This document shows positions 9,337 through 18,421 of a stretch of DNA of 64,000 nt, one piece after another (position 1 is the stretch's first letter; every line of letters starts with the position of its first letter). The DNA comes from Mariprofundus ferrooxydans PV-1 (GTDB taxonomy: Bacteria; Pseudomonadota; Zetaproteobacteria; Mariprofundales; Mariprofundaceae): contig NZ_DS022295.1 of NCBI RefSeq assembly GCF_000153765.1, positions 19,578 through 83,577 of the forward strand, in the 5' to 3' direction. The translations under genes and the position numbers were made by a program. Below the pieces are notes generated by a model. It was not told the DNA's origin and made no database searches. It saw only the letters and a program-made list of their open reading frames with translations.

Positions 9337-9996
9337 ATGAATTCCTCGACAGATCCGTGTGGTGCGGGCGTATTGCTGCGCGCTATGAATCTCTTTTTCT
9401 GCCGCAACTGGCACAGGCTGATTGTAAGCGGTGAGTCTTTGCCGGACGGGCCTGTGATTCTGGTCAGCAATCATCTGTGCGGGCTCGATCCGTTGCTGAT
9501 TCAGGCATCGGTCAATCGACCTCTCCGTTTTCTGATGGCGCGCGAGTATTATATGAAAATGTGGTATGTGCGCAGAGGACTGGATCTGGTGGGAGCCATC
9601 CCTGTTACGCCGGGCGGAGCCAACCGACATGCGGTGCGTAAGGCCATTGAAGTGGTGCGAGCGGGGAACGCCCTGTGTCTGTTTCCCGAAGGTGCGGCAA
9701 ACCCGCCGATTCCCATGCATCGCATTTTACCAGGTGCAGCCCTGATCGCGCGGGAGAGCGGGGCGCCTATCATACCGCTCAGGATATCGGGCGTGTTGCC
9801 ATTTGATCATGTGCACCTGTGGCGATCGTTTTACCGCCGTTCAAGAGCGCAGGTTGTGATTGGTAAACCGATAACGCTGCCCGAGGTATCTGAAGGGAGG
9901 GCTGGTTTGCATGAAGATACCGCCCTGATCCGCCATGCTATATGCGAGCTGGCGAGTTTTGACAGGGCCCCGGATCACGACGCGTCGCCTGGCTGA
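9337..9996 (+). CDS. 1-acyl-sn-glycerol-3-phosphate acyltransferase family (PlsC-like)
   Basis: Acyltransferase of phospholipid synthesis, transferring an acyl chain to lysophosphatidate or a related lysolipid. The catalytic H-x4-D box is NHLCGLD (H46, D51) and the glycerophosphate-binding motif FPEG is at 116-119. 219 residues, with hydrophobic stretches that suggest inner-membrane association. No strong ribosome-binding site precedes ATG 9337. Exact lysolipid specificity is not predictable; it could act in storage or modified lipids rather than as the main PlsC. Confidence 0.82.
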   Translation: MNSSTDPCGAGVLLRAMNLFFCRNWHRLIVSGESLPDGPVILVSNHLCGLDPLLIQASVNRPLRFLMAREYYMKMWYVRRGLDLVGAIPVTPGGANRHAVRKAIEVVRAGNALCLFPEGAANPPIPMHRILPGAALIARESGAPIIPLRISGVLPFDHVHLWRSFYRRSRAQVVIGKPITLPEVSEGRAGLHEDTALIRHAICELASFDRAPDHDASPG

Positions 9997-10055
9997 TATG
10001 GCCGCGTATGCCGATGTTGCGCAGGATTGTTATGCGAAAATCTGATCCGGCCGGA

Positions 10056-10409
10056 TCAGAGCTCTTCCTGAAGGTATGAGGTGATGGTATTGAGCAGGGC
10101 AAGCAGCCCGCCGGGTACCTTATTGCGGCACAACAGTGCCGTGTAAATTACATTCTCGCCAATGGCTGTTTCATGGGTGATCAGAATGCGTCCTTCGTGC
10201 AGAATCACACCGTTACAGATCGGTTCACCAAAGCCGCCGCATTGAGCCATACGGCGCGTTGTTTCCATAACCATCGGCGAATACAGTGCGAACTCATCGC
10301 CTTCCGGTGCATTACCCACCTGACAAATCAGCATGCCTTCACCATTGATAATGATAATGCATTCCATGCCATGCTGCTGCCTCAGACGTTCGAGTTTATC
10401 CTTTAACAT
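10056..10409 (-). CDS. roadblock/LC7 domain protein RB1
   Basis: Single roadblock/LC7 domain of 117 residues. Such proteins bind or regulate small GTPases (MglB-like role). ATG at 10409 is chosen because GGAGGATG precedes it; an upstream in-frame start at 10472 lacks a ribosome-binding site. It aligns without gaps with the protein at 24670-25053 through LERLR, the NGEG/NEEG turn, the R/G-R-I/M-LI-HET segment and LLCR/ILCR, so it is a true paralogue 14 kb from the main cluster. It stands alone, divergent from the porin gene. Confidence 0.85.
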   Translation of the reverse strand: MLKDKLERLRQQHGMECIIIINGEGMLICQVGNAPEGDEFALYSPMVMETTRRMAQCGGFGEPICNGVILHEGRILITHETAIGENVIYTALLCRNKVPGGLLALLNTITSYLQEEL

Positions 10410-10586
10410 AGCATCATCCTCCAGCCCCGCAGTTCGAATTGCGACTCTCGCAGCAGGTAACAAATAATTCAAGATATCTGCGCTATGATGGCTGAGTTTT
10501 GCGAAGGAGGCGCTCTGATAAACCGTATATACATTGCTTCAGGTGGCGGAAAGCAGCAACATCCGGAAAGCAAACGGGGAGAAAGA

Positions 10587-11738
10587 ATGCGATCAATTGC
10601 GATGATCCTGCTGCTATATATGACTCTGCTGCCTGTGGCCGGTTACGCAGGTAGTGATGATCACTGGCTGAAACGGGACTCTGTGACGGGTTCATGGGGC
10701 GGGCTGCGCGATGCGCTGAAAGATCAGGGTGTCGATATTGAACTGATGTATACAGGTGAAATGGTGCGTAATTTCTCGGGCGGCGTATTCAATCGTCCCG
10801 GCTCCCTTTACCATGATAATCTGGATCTGAAGCTGACGGCGGAGAGTGACAAGCTGGGTCTTTGGCACGGGGGGCGATGGTTGGTTTATGGCTTGCGCAA
10901 TCATGGTTCTCAGCCGAGTGTTTCTCTGATCGGTGATTTGCATACGGTCAGTAATATTGAGGCCCCTGACCAGTTTATCGTCTATGAAGCATGGTATGAG
11001 CAGCAGTGGCTGGATGGTCGTCTCTCTCTGCTTGCAGGTTTACATGATTTGAACTCAGAGTTTTATATCACAGAATACGGCAGTCTGTTCCTCAACTCAT
11101 CGTTCGGTATCGGACCGGATATCTCGGGCAATGTAACGGCCTCGATATTTCCCCGACCCGGACTGGGGCTGCGCCTGCGCGCGCGACCATCAGAGCAGGT
11201 TTACATACAGGGGGCCGTCTACGATGGTGACCCTGCAACACGCGCGATCAGACGTATGGAAGGACGGATGATGATTGCCGAAGCGGGCTATGTGATAACT
11301 GGCGGCGCGGGTTATAAACTCGGTTGCTGGCGACATACCGCCGATCGAATTTATGCCGGGCGCAGTTTTTCAGGCGATTACGGCCTCTATGCCACGGTCG
11401 ATCAGCCGCTGTTCGAGTTTGACGGTGGCGGTAAAGCGGGTCTGTTTCTCCAGTATGGTTGGGTGCCTGCCGATCGAAACAGGAATATTCGTTATATCGG
11501 CGGCGGGGTGCACCTGCAGGGGCTGATTCGCGGCCGCAGTCAGGATGAGGCGGGCGTGGCGATTGCACGTGCGGATACGCATCTGGATGCCGAAACGACG
11601 CTGGAGTTGACCTACCGTCTGGTGCTTTACCCGTGGCTTGCCATTCAGCCATCATTTCAGTGGATTGATAATCCGGGTGGTGATGCGAAGGTGCATGCAG
11701 CCAAAGTCGGCCTGCTCAGGTTTTCAATCGCGCTTTAG
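10587..11738 (+). CDS. OprB-like carbohydrate-type outer-membrane porin
   Basis: Predicted beta-barrel of the OprB family, 383 residues from ATG 10587, which has a GGGGAG ribosome-binding site. Signal peptide at 1-21 (LLLYMTLLPVAGYAG). The mature start WGGLRDALKDQGVDIELMYTG and the central YEAWYEQ... motif match OprB-type porins. Alternating short strands ending in aromatic residues are seen throughout. The substrate is not known; such porins pass sugars in pseudomonads but are often unassigned elsewhere. It is divergent from RB1. Confidence 0.82.
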   Translation: MRSIAMILLLYMTLLPVAGYAGSDDHWLKRDSVTGSWGGLRDALKDQGVDIELMYTGEMVRNFSGGVFNRPGSLYHDNLDLKLTAESDKLGLWHGGRWLVYGLRNHGSQPSVSLIGDLHTVSNIEAPDQFIVYEAWYEQQWLDGRLSLLAGLHDLNSEFYITEYGSLFLNSSFGIGPDISGNVTASIFPRPGLGLRLRARPSEQVYIQGAVYDGDPATRAIRRMEGRMMIAEAGYVITGGAGYKLGCWRHTADRIYAGRSFSGDYGLYATVDQPLFEFDGGGKAGLFLQYGWVPADRNRNIRYIGGGVHLQGLIRGRSQDEAGVAIARADTHLDAETTLELTYRLVLYPWLAIQPSFQWIDNPGGDAKVHAAKVGLLRFSIAL

Positions 11739-11770
11739 ATGCCGTCAAAAAGCAATCAGCGTTTTGCAAA

Positions 11771-12154
11771 ATGCAACCCGGTCGTAGCCTTATGTGTAAG
11801 CAGGTGGTGGCTTCCGGGCTTGCAATTGAGCGCTCTGACACGATGATACGCCGCATGTACGGCTTGAAGATAGCTGCAATGCAGCGCCTGCGCTTTATCA
11901 TGGCCATCCTGGCCGTGGCGGGCAGCATGTGGGCGGTTGTTGATCTGCACCAGCATCAGGATGGCCTGCATAAAACCGGTACATGTAATATTTGTTCACT
12001 GGAACATGCGGTCAGTCACGGCTCTCTGACAGCCATGATGCAATCGCTCGCTTCACCTGCCATTGTGTCCGAACGTCAGTTGAAACCGACGCAACGTGCA
12101 AGCTCATCGGCAACCTATCTGGTTGCACTGATTCGCGCCCCTCCTTTCGCCTGA
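11771..12154 (+). CDS. small His/Cys protein, DUF2946-like
   Basis: Up to 127 residues; the start is uncertain (ATG 11771, 11792 and 11843 are in frame and none has a clear ribosome-binding site). One hydrophobic segment, RFIMAILAVAGSMWAVVDL, is followed by HQHQDG and a TCNICSLEHAVSHG motif. This His/Cys pattern resembles the small DUF2946-type proteins found beside metal and TonB genes. It precedes the metal-uptake genes on the same strand, so a role with the same metal is possible but only inferred. Confidence 0.55.
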   Translation: MQPGRSLMCKQVVASGLAIERSDTMIRRMYGLKIAAMQRLRFIMAILAVAGSMWAVVDLHQHQDGLHKTGTCNICSLEHAVSHGSLTAMMQSLASPAIVSERQLKPTQRASSSATYLVALIRAPPFA

Positions 12155-12380
12155 ATTTCCCAATATTTGTATAACTAATACCTGTTACTGGCGGGGCATC
12201 TGTCGTATGCCGGCAGCCGGGTTTATGCGGAGAAGCCAGATAGTCTGAGCTGACGATGTCTGTTGCATCGCACATGTCAGTGATCCGGCCTCTTTGCTGA
12301 ATCCACGGCTGTATGTTTGAACCGGCATCCATCCGATTTGATCGCTCCCGCTACCCTGACAGCAATATACTGGAGATTTT

Positions 12381-13736
12381 ATGCGAAATACCGCTGTGGC
12401 GTGGCTGTTGCCATGCCTGATGCTTGCAGTGCCGATGGCGCAAGCAGAACCAATTGATGAATTGAAACAACTGAAAATGCAGTTGCAGCTGATGCAACAG
12501 AAAATAGAAAAGCTGGAGGCGGCTCAGGCAAAGGCTGCGGCCGAACGAGCCAGTGAGCAGGCAGCGGCAGCCACGCAAGCCGCAGCCACGCAAGCCGCAG
12601 CTCAAGCGCTTCCTCAAATGCCAGAGCCTGTCAGTAACAGCCGCTCCGATGCCAACGCATTTAACCCGCAAGTCAGTTTTGTGTTGAACGGCGGCTACAA
12701 TGCCTCCAGTCGTAATCCGGCCCTGTTCTCAGTGCCGGGTTTTGCACTCGGGGACAGCGCTGCGCTGGCAGATCGCGGTCTGACATTGAATGAATCGGAG
12801 TTGAATCTGGCCGCCAATGTCGATAACAGCTTTTATGCCAGTTCGACGCTCTCCTTGCCTGCAGGTGGCGGAATTAATGTTGAGGAAGCCTATGTTCAGA
12901 CGCTGGGCCTGCCCGCCGGACTGACCGTCAAGGGCGGTCGCTTTTTCTCGGACATTGGTTATATCAACCACTTTCATCCGCATCATGACGATTTTATCGA
13001 TCGCTCATTGGCCAACCGGGTGTTTCTGAATTCAATCTTCGCCGGAGACGGTCTGCAAGCGCGCTGGCTGGCACCGACGGACACGTTTCTGGAGCTGGGC
13101 GGCGAATTGTTGCGCGGCGACCGTTTTCCGGGCGGCGGTGCTGCCCGCCGCGGCACGGGCTCCTGGGATCTGTTTGTTCATGCCGGCGGTGATGTCGGCT
13201 TCAGCAACAGCTGGCTGGCGGGCTTCTCCTGGCTGAATACAACCTCGCTGGGTCGTAGCAGCTTTGATAATACAGGAGCGGTGACCGGCACATTCGATGG
13301 CAACAGCACGCTTGCTATCGCCAACCTGGTGTGGAAATGGGCGCCCAACGGCAACCCGGTAGACCGGAATTTTAAATTCCAGATGGAGCTGTTTGGTCAG
13401 CGGCAGGGCGGGGCATTTAATACCTTGTCTTATCAATCACGCCAGTGGGGCGGTTATGTGGAAGCTGTATATCAGCCTGTGCATGGCTGGGATATCGGAC
13501 TGCGTCACTCGCTGGTTTTTGCCGCTAACAGAGGCGGGGCGGTATTGCCGGGCGGCTTGTTTGACAGTGCCGGACATCGACCGAACCGGACCAGTCTGGT
13601 GCTGGGTTATGCGAATAGTGAATTCAGCCACTTCCGCATGCAGTTCAGTCTCGACAAGAGTCAGCCCCTGACGGATTACCAGCTGGGTCTGCAATATATT
13701 ATGATCATCGGCGCCCACGGCGCGCATCAGTATTAG
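12381..13736 (+). CDS. outer-membrane beta-barrel protein with N-terminal coiled coil, metal-uptake associated
   Basis: 451 residues. Signal peptide at 1-22 ends MAQAEP; a coiled coil (about 25-75) is rich in Gln, Lys and Ala; the rest is a predicted beta-barrel ending in a hydrophobic strand. The segment containing NHFHPHHDDF (about 190-200) is rich in His and Asp and is likely a metal-contact loop. Proteins of this kind are often found beside zinc-type ABC transporters and are sometimes annotated as zinc-regulated outer-membrane receptors, though no TonB box or plug is visible. SD TGGAG lies before the ATG. First gene of the three-gene metal set. Confidence 0.75.
   Translation: MRNTAVAWLLPCLMLAVPMAQAEPIDELKQLKMQLQLMQQKIEKLEAAQAKAAAERASEQAAAATQAAATQAAAQALPQMPEPVSNSRSDANAFNPQVSFVLNGGYNASSRNPALFSVPGFALGDSAALADRGLTLNESELNLAANVDNSFYASSTLSLPAGGGINVEEAYVQTLGLPAGLTVKGGRFFSDIGYINHFHPHHDDFIDRSLANRVFLNSIFAGDGLQARWLAPTDTFLELGGELLRGDRFPGGGAARRGTGSWDLFVHAGGDVGFSNSWLAGFSWLNTTSLGRSSFDNTGAVTGTFDGNSTLAIANLVWKWAPNGNPVDRNFKFQMELFGQRQGGAFNTLSYQSRQWGGYVEAVYQPVHGWDIGLRHSLVFAANRGGAVLPGGLFDSAGHRPNRTSLVLGYANSEFSHFRMQFSLDKSQPLTDYQLGLQYIMIIGAHGAHQY
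12570..12599 (+). repeat. 15-base tandem duplication inside a coding region
   Basis: Two perfect copies of a 15-base unit (12570-12584, 12585-12599) in frame, each coding for five residues and together giving ATQAAATQAA in the linker after the coiled coil. Confidence 0.9.
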
Positions 13737-13745
13737 GAGGAAGGA

Positions 13746-14657
13746 ATGAATATATTCATGAAATCGGGATTGATTCTGTTAGCCGTGTCGAGTCTGGCCC
13801 TGCCGGCTCAGGCAGCCGTGCATGTGTTTGCCTGTGAGCCGGAGTGGGCTGCGCTGGCCGGTGAGTTGGGAGGATCGGATGTGGATGTCTATACGGCTAC
13901 ATCCGCGCTTCAGGACCCGCATCATATCCAGGCGCGACCGAGCCTGATTGCGCGGGTTCACAACAGTGACCTGGTGATGGCGACCGGGGCACAGCTGGAG
14001 ATCGGCTGGTTGCCCGTGTTGCTTCGCCAGAGCGCCAATGCTGCTGTTCAGCCGGGTAATCCCGGCTATTTTGAGGCGGCCAGTTACGTGAAATTGCTGG
14101 ATGTACCTACCACCGTCGACCGATCCCAGGGTGATGTGCATCCGGGCGGTAATCCGCATATCCAGACCGATGCACGCAATATGCTGTTGGTGGCTGCAGC
14201 GCTGAACAGCCGTTTGCAGCAGATTGATCCGGAGCATCAGGCGGACTATCAGAAACGTTACGAGGATTTCTCCCATCGCTGGCAGGATGCGCTGGTTCGC
14301 TGGCAGCAGATGGCGGCACCCCTGCACGGAATCAAGCTGATTGCCTATCACAAGGGCTGGGCCTATATGCTGCGTTGGCTCTCGATGCAGGAGGTGGGGA
14401 CAATTGAGCCGCTGCCGGGTATCGCTCCAAGCGCGGGCTATCTGGCTGGCTTGTTGAAAAAGCAGCAGGGGCAGCCGGCTGCAATGGTGATCTATGCAGC
14501 CTACCAGAGTTCTAAGGCGTCTGAATGGTTGGGCAAGCGCTTGCATATACCGGTCGTTCAGCTGCCGTTCACGGTCGGAGGCGATGATCAGGCAGAAGAT
14601 CTGTTCAGCCTGTATGATGATACCATCAAGCGACTGCTTAAAGCGGCAGGGCACTGA
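13746..14657 (+). CDS. metal ABC transporter substrate-binding protein, family 9 (ZnuA-like)
   Basis: Periplasmic binding protein for zinc, manganese or a related metal. Signal peptide at 1-23 (ends PAQAA). Candidate ligands are H59/H60 (DPHH), H138 (NPH) and H202 (YHKGW). The long His-rich loop of classical ZnuA is missing. Length 303. A strong AGGAGG ribosome-binding site lies before ATG 13746. It follows the barrel gene by 9 bases and its stop shares one base with the permease ATG, so the three form one operon. Which metal is carried is not clear. Confidence 0.88.
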   Translation: MNIFMKSGLILLAVSSLALPAQAAVHVFACEPEWAALAGELGGSDVDVYTATSALQDPHHIQARPSLIARVHNSDLVMATGAQLEIGWLPVLLRQSANAAVQPGNPGYFEAASYVKLLDVPTTVDRSQGDVHPGGNPHIQTDARNMLLVAAALNSRLQQIDPEHQADYQKRYEDFSHRWQDALVRWQQMAAPLHGIKLIAYHKGWAYMLRWLSMQEVGTIEPLPGIAPSAGYLAGLLKKQQGQPAAMVIYAAYQSSKASEWLGKRLHIPVVQLPFTVGGDDQAEDLFSLYDDTIKRLLKAAGH

Positions 14658-15436
14658 TGGCTGAAGGTTTTACTATTCTCTGGCCTGCATTGCTTGCAGG
14701 CCTGCTGGTATTGTCCACGCATGTGCCGCTGGGGCGGGTGGTGCTGGCCCGAGGCATTATTTTTATTGATATCGCCATTGCCCAGATTGCCGGCCTTGGC
14801 GTGATTGCGGCACATTCGGCAGGTTGGGAGTCGGACGGCTGGGGTGGTCAGGCGGCAGCCGGTCTTGCCGCTCTTGGCGCAGCGGCTTTGTTCAATGTGT
14901 GCGAAAAAAAGTGGCCGGATGTGCTCGAAGCCCTGATCGGCATCGCATTCGTGCTGGCATCCAGTGGCAGTATTCTGCTGCTGGCAGGTGATCCGCACGC
15001 CGGAGAGCAGTTGAAAGATCTGCTGGTCGGTCAGATTCTGTGGGTTGGGACCGAACAGCTGATTTATACAGCTCTGCTCTATGGTCTGATTTTGCTGGCC
15101 TGGTTCGGCTATCATAAACAGCTGGGTCGCGGCGGCTTTTATCTGTTGTTCGCTATGGCTGTTACGGCATCTGTGCAGATGGTCGGCGTCTACCTGGTTT
15201 TTGCCAGTCTGATTATTCCGGCACTTGCCGCCAGAGGCTTTGCCACGGCATATCAGCTGCCGGCCGCATACGCGACGGGTTTTGCCGGATATGTTGCAGG
15301 TCTGTGGCTCTCATACGTCTATGATTTTCCCTCAGGCGCCATCATCATCTGGAGCATGGCGGGCATTGCCCTCGTGGTGTTGTTCGGACGGAGCAGGAGT
15401 GGCGATAAGGCTCAGGGTGCGATTGATGTGACGTGA
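14657..15436 (+). CDS. metal ABC transporter permease (ZnuB/family 3)
   Basis: 259-residue inner-membrane protein with about seven to eight hydrophobic helices. It carries the ZnuB-type pattern VVLARGIIFIDIAIAQIAGLG near residues 27-47, a normal family landmark. It should form a metal channel with the upstream binding protein. No ATP-binding subunit follows: the next gene is convergent and overlaps it by 25 bases. The ATPase must be elsewhere, or this permease works without one. Confidence 0.85.
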   Translation: MAEGFTILWPALLAGLLVLSTHVPLGRVVLARGIIFIDIAIAQIAGLGVIAAHSAGWESDGWGGQAAAGLAALGAAALFNVCEKKWPDVLEALIGIAFVLASSGSILLLAGDPHAGEQLKDLLVGQILWVGTEQLIYTALLYGLILLAWFGYHKQLGRGGFYLLFAMAVTASVQMVGVYLVFASLIIPALAARGFATAYQLPAAYATGFAGYVAGLWLSYVYDFPSGAIIIWSMAGIALVVLFGRSRSGDKAQGAIDVT

Positions 15437-17061
15437 TACTTCTGCAGCGCTTTGGGCACATACCAGTGCTCACTGTTATAGCCGATGCCGGCAGGAGCCG
15501 GCTTGATGCCGTGGATGCGTTTACTCATGACCGGCAGTGAGTAGGGGGCAAAGAGGAATACCATCGGCAGATCGTGCCAGATCTCGGCCTGCATGTTGTC
15601 GTAATAGTGTTTGCGTTTGACTCTGTCGAAAGTGCGGCGGGCTGCATCCAGATCGGCATCCACCTTGTCGTTATGATAGGAGAGGAAGTTGAACTGGCGC
15701 GGTCCTGTCTGCGAGGAGTGCCAGATTGAGTACTGATCCGGATCGGGCGATAGCGACCAGCCGAGAATCACCGCATCAAACTGCCGCTTGTTGATGAAGT
15801 TTTCGATGAACGCCGACCACTCAACCAGTCGGATGTTCACCGCAATGCCCACCTTTTTCAGGCGCTGCTGAATGATTGTTGCGGCATCGGCACGCTGTTT
15901 GTTGCCGTTATTGGTCAGGATGGTAAAGGTCAGCGGTTTGCCGCCTTTATCGAGTATGCCGTCGCCGTTGCTATCCTGCCAGCCGGCTTGTGCCAGTAGC
16001 TGGCGGGCTCGGTTCGCATCATGGGGGCGCGGCTTGAGTTTCTTGTTGACCCAATAGGTGCCGGGTTTGTAGGGACTGGCAATGGTCTCCCCCAAGCCCA
16101 GCTGAACGCCATCCAGAATTTCCTGACGATCAATGGCATAGGCGATCGCCTCGCGTACGCGGATATCGTCAAAGGGTTTGCGCTTGAGATTAAAGCCGAG
16201 ATAGGTGTAAACAAAATCCAGATATTTGTAACGGTTATAGTTCTTTTTCAGTGACTCTCTCTGCTCGAACAGGCGTTTGTATTGAATCGGCGTCAGGCCG
16301 ACGGAATCGATTCTACCGGCTGAGAGCTCGAGAAACTGAGTGGCTCTGTCCGGGATAATCCGGGTCAGCCGCTCGCTGATCCATACAGGCCCGTCAAAAT
16401 AGTTCGGGTTGGCCCGCATCAGAATGGACTGCTGCGCTTGCCAGTCGGCCAGCATATAGGGGCCGATGGTAGCCTTCGGGTGGCGTGAGAGATCGGTATG
16501 CATGATATCTACGCCGGCAAAGACATGCTCGGGCAGGATTGCCAGCGAAGACCACGAAGCCAGAGCCGGTGAAAACGGCTCATTATAGTGGACGACAAAG
16601 GTAAGCTTGTCCGGGATTTCGAAACCGCTAACCAGCGCATAATCGGACTTGTAGGCGCTTTGGGTATGGTCATCCTGAATCAGTTTCAGGGTGAAGCCGC
16701 AGTCTGCAGAGGTGAATGGTTGCCCGTCACTCCACTTCAGACCGGGGCGCAGATGAAAGGTGATGGTCTTGTTGTCTGCAGATATTTCCCACTTGCTGGC
16801 CAGCTGACCTGTCAGGTTCAGATCCTTGTCATATTTCAGCAGCGAGAGATAAAGCTGACCGGCAATGGCGTGACTGGATGCATCGCCGGCAATCATCGGG
16901 ATCAGGTTGCTGGCATCTCCGATGCTGGCATCCACCAGCCTGTCACCTGTTGCCGGTATATCTGCAACCGCCTGGCTTGTGGTTGGTTGGTTATTTGATT
17001 CCGGTGCGCTACAGGCTGAAAACAGCAGGGCAAACAGGCACAGAAAGATGCGCGGTGCCAT
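15412..17061 (-). CDS. peptide-type ABC transporter substrate-binding lipoprotein (family 5)
   Basis: Extracellular solute-binding protein of the DppA/OppA family. The start at 17061 gives 549 residues and a clear lipobox, LLFSAC, so it is likely a lipoprotein. The family core (QLYLSLLKYDKDLN, ISADNKTITFHLRPGLKWSDG, FDDIRVREAIAYAIDRQ) is present. No permease or ATPase genes lie nearby. Its ATG shares one base with the stop of the mltD gene upstream, suggesting co-translation; a role in binding murein peptides freed by MltD is an inference. The 3' end overlaps the convergent permease gene. Confidence 0.88.
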   Translation of the reverse strand: MAPRIFLCLFALLFSACSAPESNNQPTTSQAVADIPATGDRLVDASIGDASNLIPMIAGDASSHAIAGQLYLSLLKYDKDLNLTGQLASKWEISADNKTITFHLRPGLKWSDGQPFTSADCGFTLKLIQDDHTQSAYKSDYALVSGFEIPDKLTFVVHYNEPFSPALASWSSLAILPEHVFAGVDIMHTDLSRHPKATIGPYMLADWQAQQSILMRANPNYFDGPVWISERLTRIIPDRATQFLELSAGRIDSVGLTPIQYKRLFEQRESLKKNYNRYKYLDFVYTYLGFNLKRKPFDDIRVREAIAYAIDRQEILDGVQLGLGETIASPYKPGTYWVNKKLKPRPHDANRARQLLAQAGWQDSNGDGILDKGGKPLTFTILTNNGNKQRADAATIIQQRLKKVGIAVNIRLVEWSAFIENFINKRQFDAVILGWSLSPDPDQYSIWHSSQTGPRQFNFLSYHNDKVDADLDAARRTFDRVKRKHYYDNMQAEIWHDLPMVFLFAPYSLPVMSKRIHGIKPAPAGIGYNSEHWYVPKALQKYHVTSIAP

Positions 17062-18398
17062 CAGCTGGGACTCATGCTTGCCTTGACCCAAAGGGTATCT
17101 CCGGCTCTGATCGTTCCATTGCGGGGTAAGCCGTTATAGCGGGAAATGGCTTTTGATGTCGTGCCAAAGCGCCGGGCAATGCGCCAGAGCGAGTCGCCGC
17201 GGCGAACGGTATAACGAAGGCGCTGGTGGGAAGGCAGCAGGGGATTGGCATGCGCTGAGGCGTGAGCCAGATTCCCGACAGGAACCTTCAGATGAAGACC
17301 AATGTGGATCATTTTGCCGATATGCGGGTTCAACTCTTTAAGCATCGCGACGCTGATGTGATGTTCACGGGCGATGCCCCACAGCGTGTCACCCTTGCGG
17401 ACGGTTCTCAGAACGAATTGAGGGCCGGCCAGACTCATCTGCTCAAGCACCTGCTGGTAGTGCGCTTCAGCCACATGAATGGTGACTGTTTTTTTCAGGT
17501 ATTGGGCCTTGTTCAGGCAGGGATTATAGCGAAATATATCATTTTCGCTCATATGGCTGAGCTTGGCCAGACGGTGTATATCGACGGGCGTACTTAACTC
17601 CAGAGGTCGGGTTTTTACAGGCTCCGGAAAAACAAACTCATGTGCCTGCGTCAGCGCCGCCAGACCAATAATATGTTGTACATACAGGCGAGCAGCAGAC
17701 GGAACCGGCATGGCATCGAGACCATCGGCAGCGCTCCATGGCTGTTTGGCCAGTCGTTTGCCTACATAATTGGGGCCGAGGTTGTAGGCGGCAAAAGCCA
17801 GCGGCCAGCTGTCAAATCGCTGATGCAGTTGCAACAGATAGCTTACAGCCGCTTCGGTTGAAGCTTCAATGGATCTTCTGCCGTTTATTTTATTATCCGA
17901 ACGGACACCGAGGCCATGGGCGGTGCGGGGCATCAGTTGCCACAGCCCCAGCGCCCCGGAATGGGAGATTGCATAAGGATTATAGGTGGATTCGACGGCA
18001 GGAATGACGTCCAGCGACAGAGGTGCGCCCAGACGTATCAGGGTATCGAGCATGCGCCGACGTACAAAGCGGGAGCGCTCACTGATGGTCTCCCAGCTAC
18101 GCCGGTAATTCTTCATGGCCAGTTGTCGGGCTCTGGCAATATCTTCAGGCAGTAATCCGGCAAGCAGGGGGTCTGTTGCTGCAGGCTGCTCGTCTGAGTT
18201 TTGCAGCGTGTTTGACATATGCAGGTCATCTTCCGACGTGACTGCAGCGGCAGCCTGCTGCCTCTCCTGTAGCACACCCTGTTCGGGGATATGTGCACAG
18301 GCGCTTAGTAACAGCAGGCAGATTGCGGCGACAGGAGAGAGGCTATGGTGGTTGCGACAGGGACCTAATGGTACCTGTTGTTTATCGAAGGAGGTCAT
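17061..18398 (-). CDS. mltD: membrane-bound lytic murein transglycosylase D with two LysM domains
   Basis: Cleaves the glycan strand of peptidoglycan, leaving 1,6-anhydro ends. 445 residues from ATG 18398 (a TTG at 18401 is also in frame). Lipobox LLLLSAC with C34; SLT domain about 105-235 containing the catalytic Glu in PAVESTYNPYA and the GALGLWQLMPRTA motif; LysM domains at about 335-380 and 395-440, each with the RKGDTLWGIA/RRGDSLWRIA start. A long N-terminal extension precedes the lipobox, so the true start could be further in. It overlaps the peptide-binding gene by one base. Confidence 0.92.
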   Translation of the reverse strand: MTSFDKQQVPLGPCRNHHSLSPVAAICLLLLSACAHIPEQGVLQERQQAAAAVTSEDDLHMSNTLQNSDEQPAATDPLLAGLLPEDIARARQLAMKNYRRSWETISERSRFVRRRMLDTLIRLGAPLSLDVIPAVESTYNPYAISHSGALGLWQLMPRTAHGLGVRSDNKINGRRSIEASTEAAVSYLLQLHQRFDSWPLAFAAYNLGPNYVGKRLAKQPWSAADGLDAMPVPSAARLYVQHIIGLAALTQAHEFVFPEPVKTRPLELSTPVDIHRLAKLSHMSENDIFRYNPCLNKAQYLKKTVTIHVAEAHYQQVLEQMSLAGPQFVLRTVRKGDTLWGIAREHHISVAMLKELNPHIGKMIHIGLHLKVPVGNLAHASAHANPLLPSHQRLRYTVRRGDSLWRIARRFGTTSKAISRYNGLPRNGTIRAGDTLWVKASMSPS

Positions 18399-18421
18399 CA
18401 ATCAGACGGATCGCTCTGTAC

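Noticed and set aside
10420..10460. tRNA-like T-arm (GTTCGAATTGCG)
   Set aside because: No acceptor or anticodon arm fits around it, and the gap is too short and GC pattern unsuitable for a tRNA.
12155..12380. Possible cobalamin riboswitch before the metal-uptake genes (GAAGCCAGATAGTCTG resembles a B12 box)
   Set aside because: The other conserved parts, such as GCCACTG and the GGGAA segment, are not present, and the B12 box is only a partial match.
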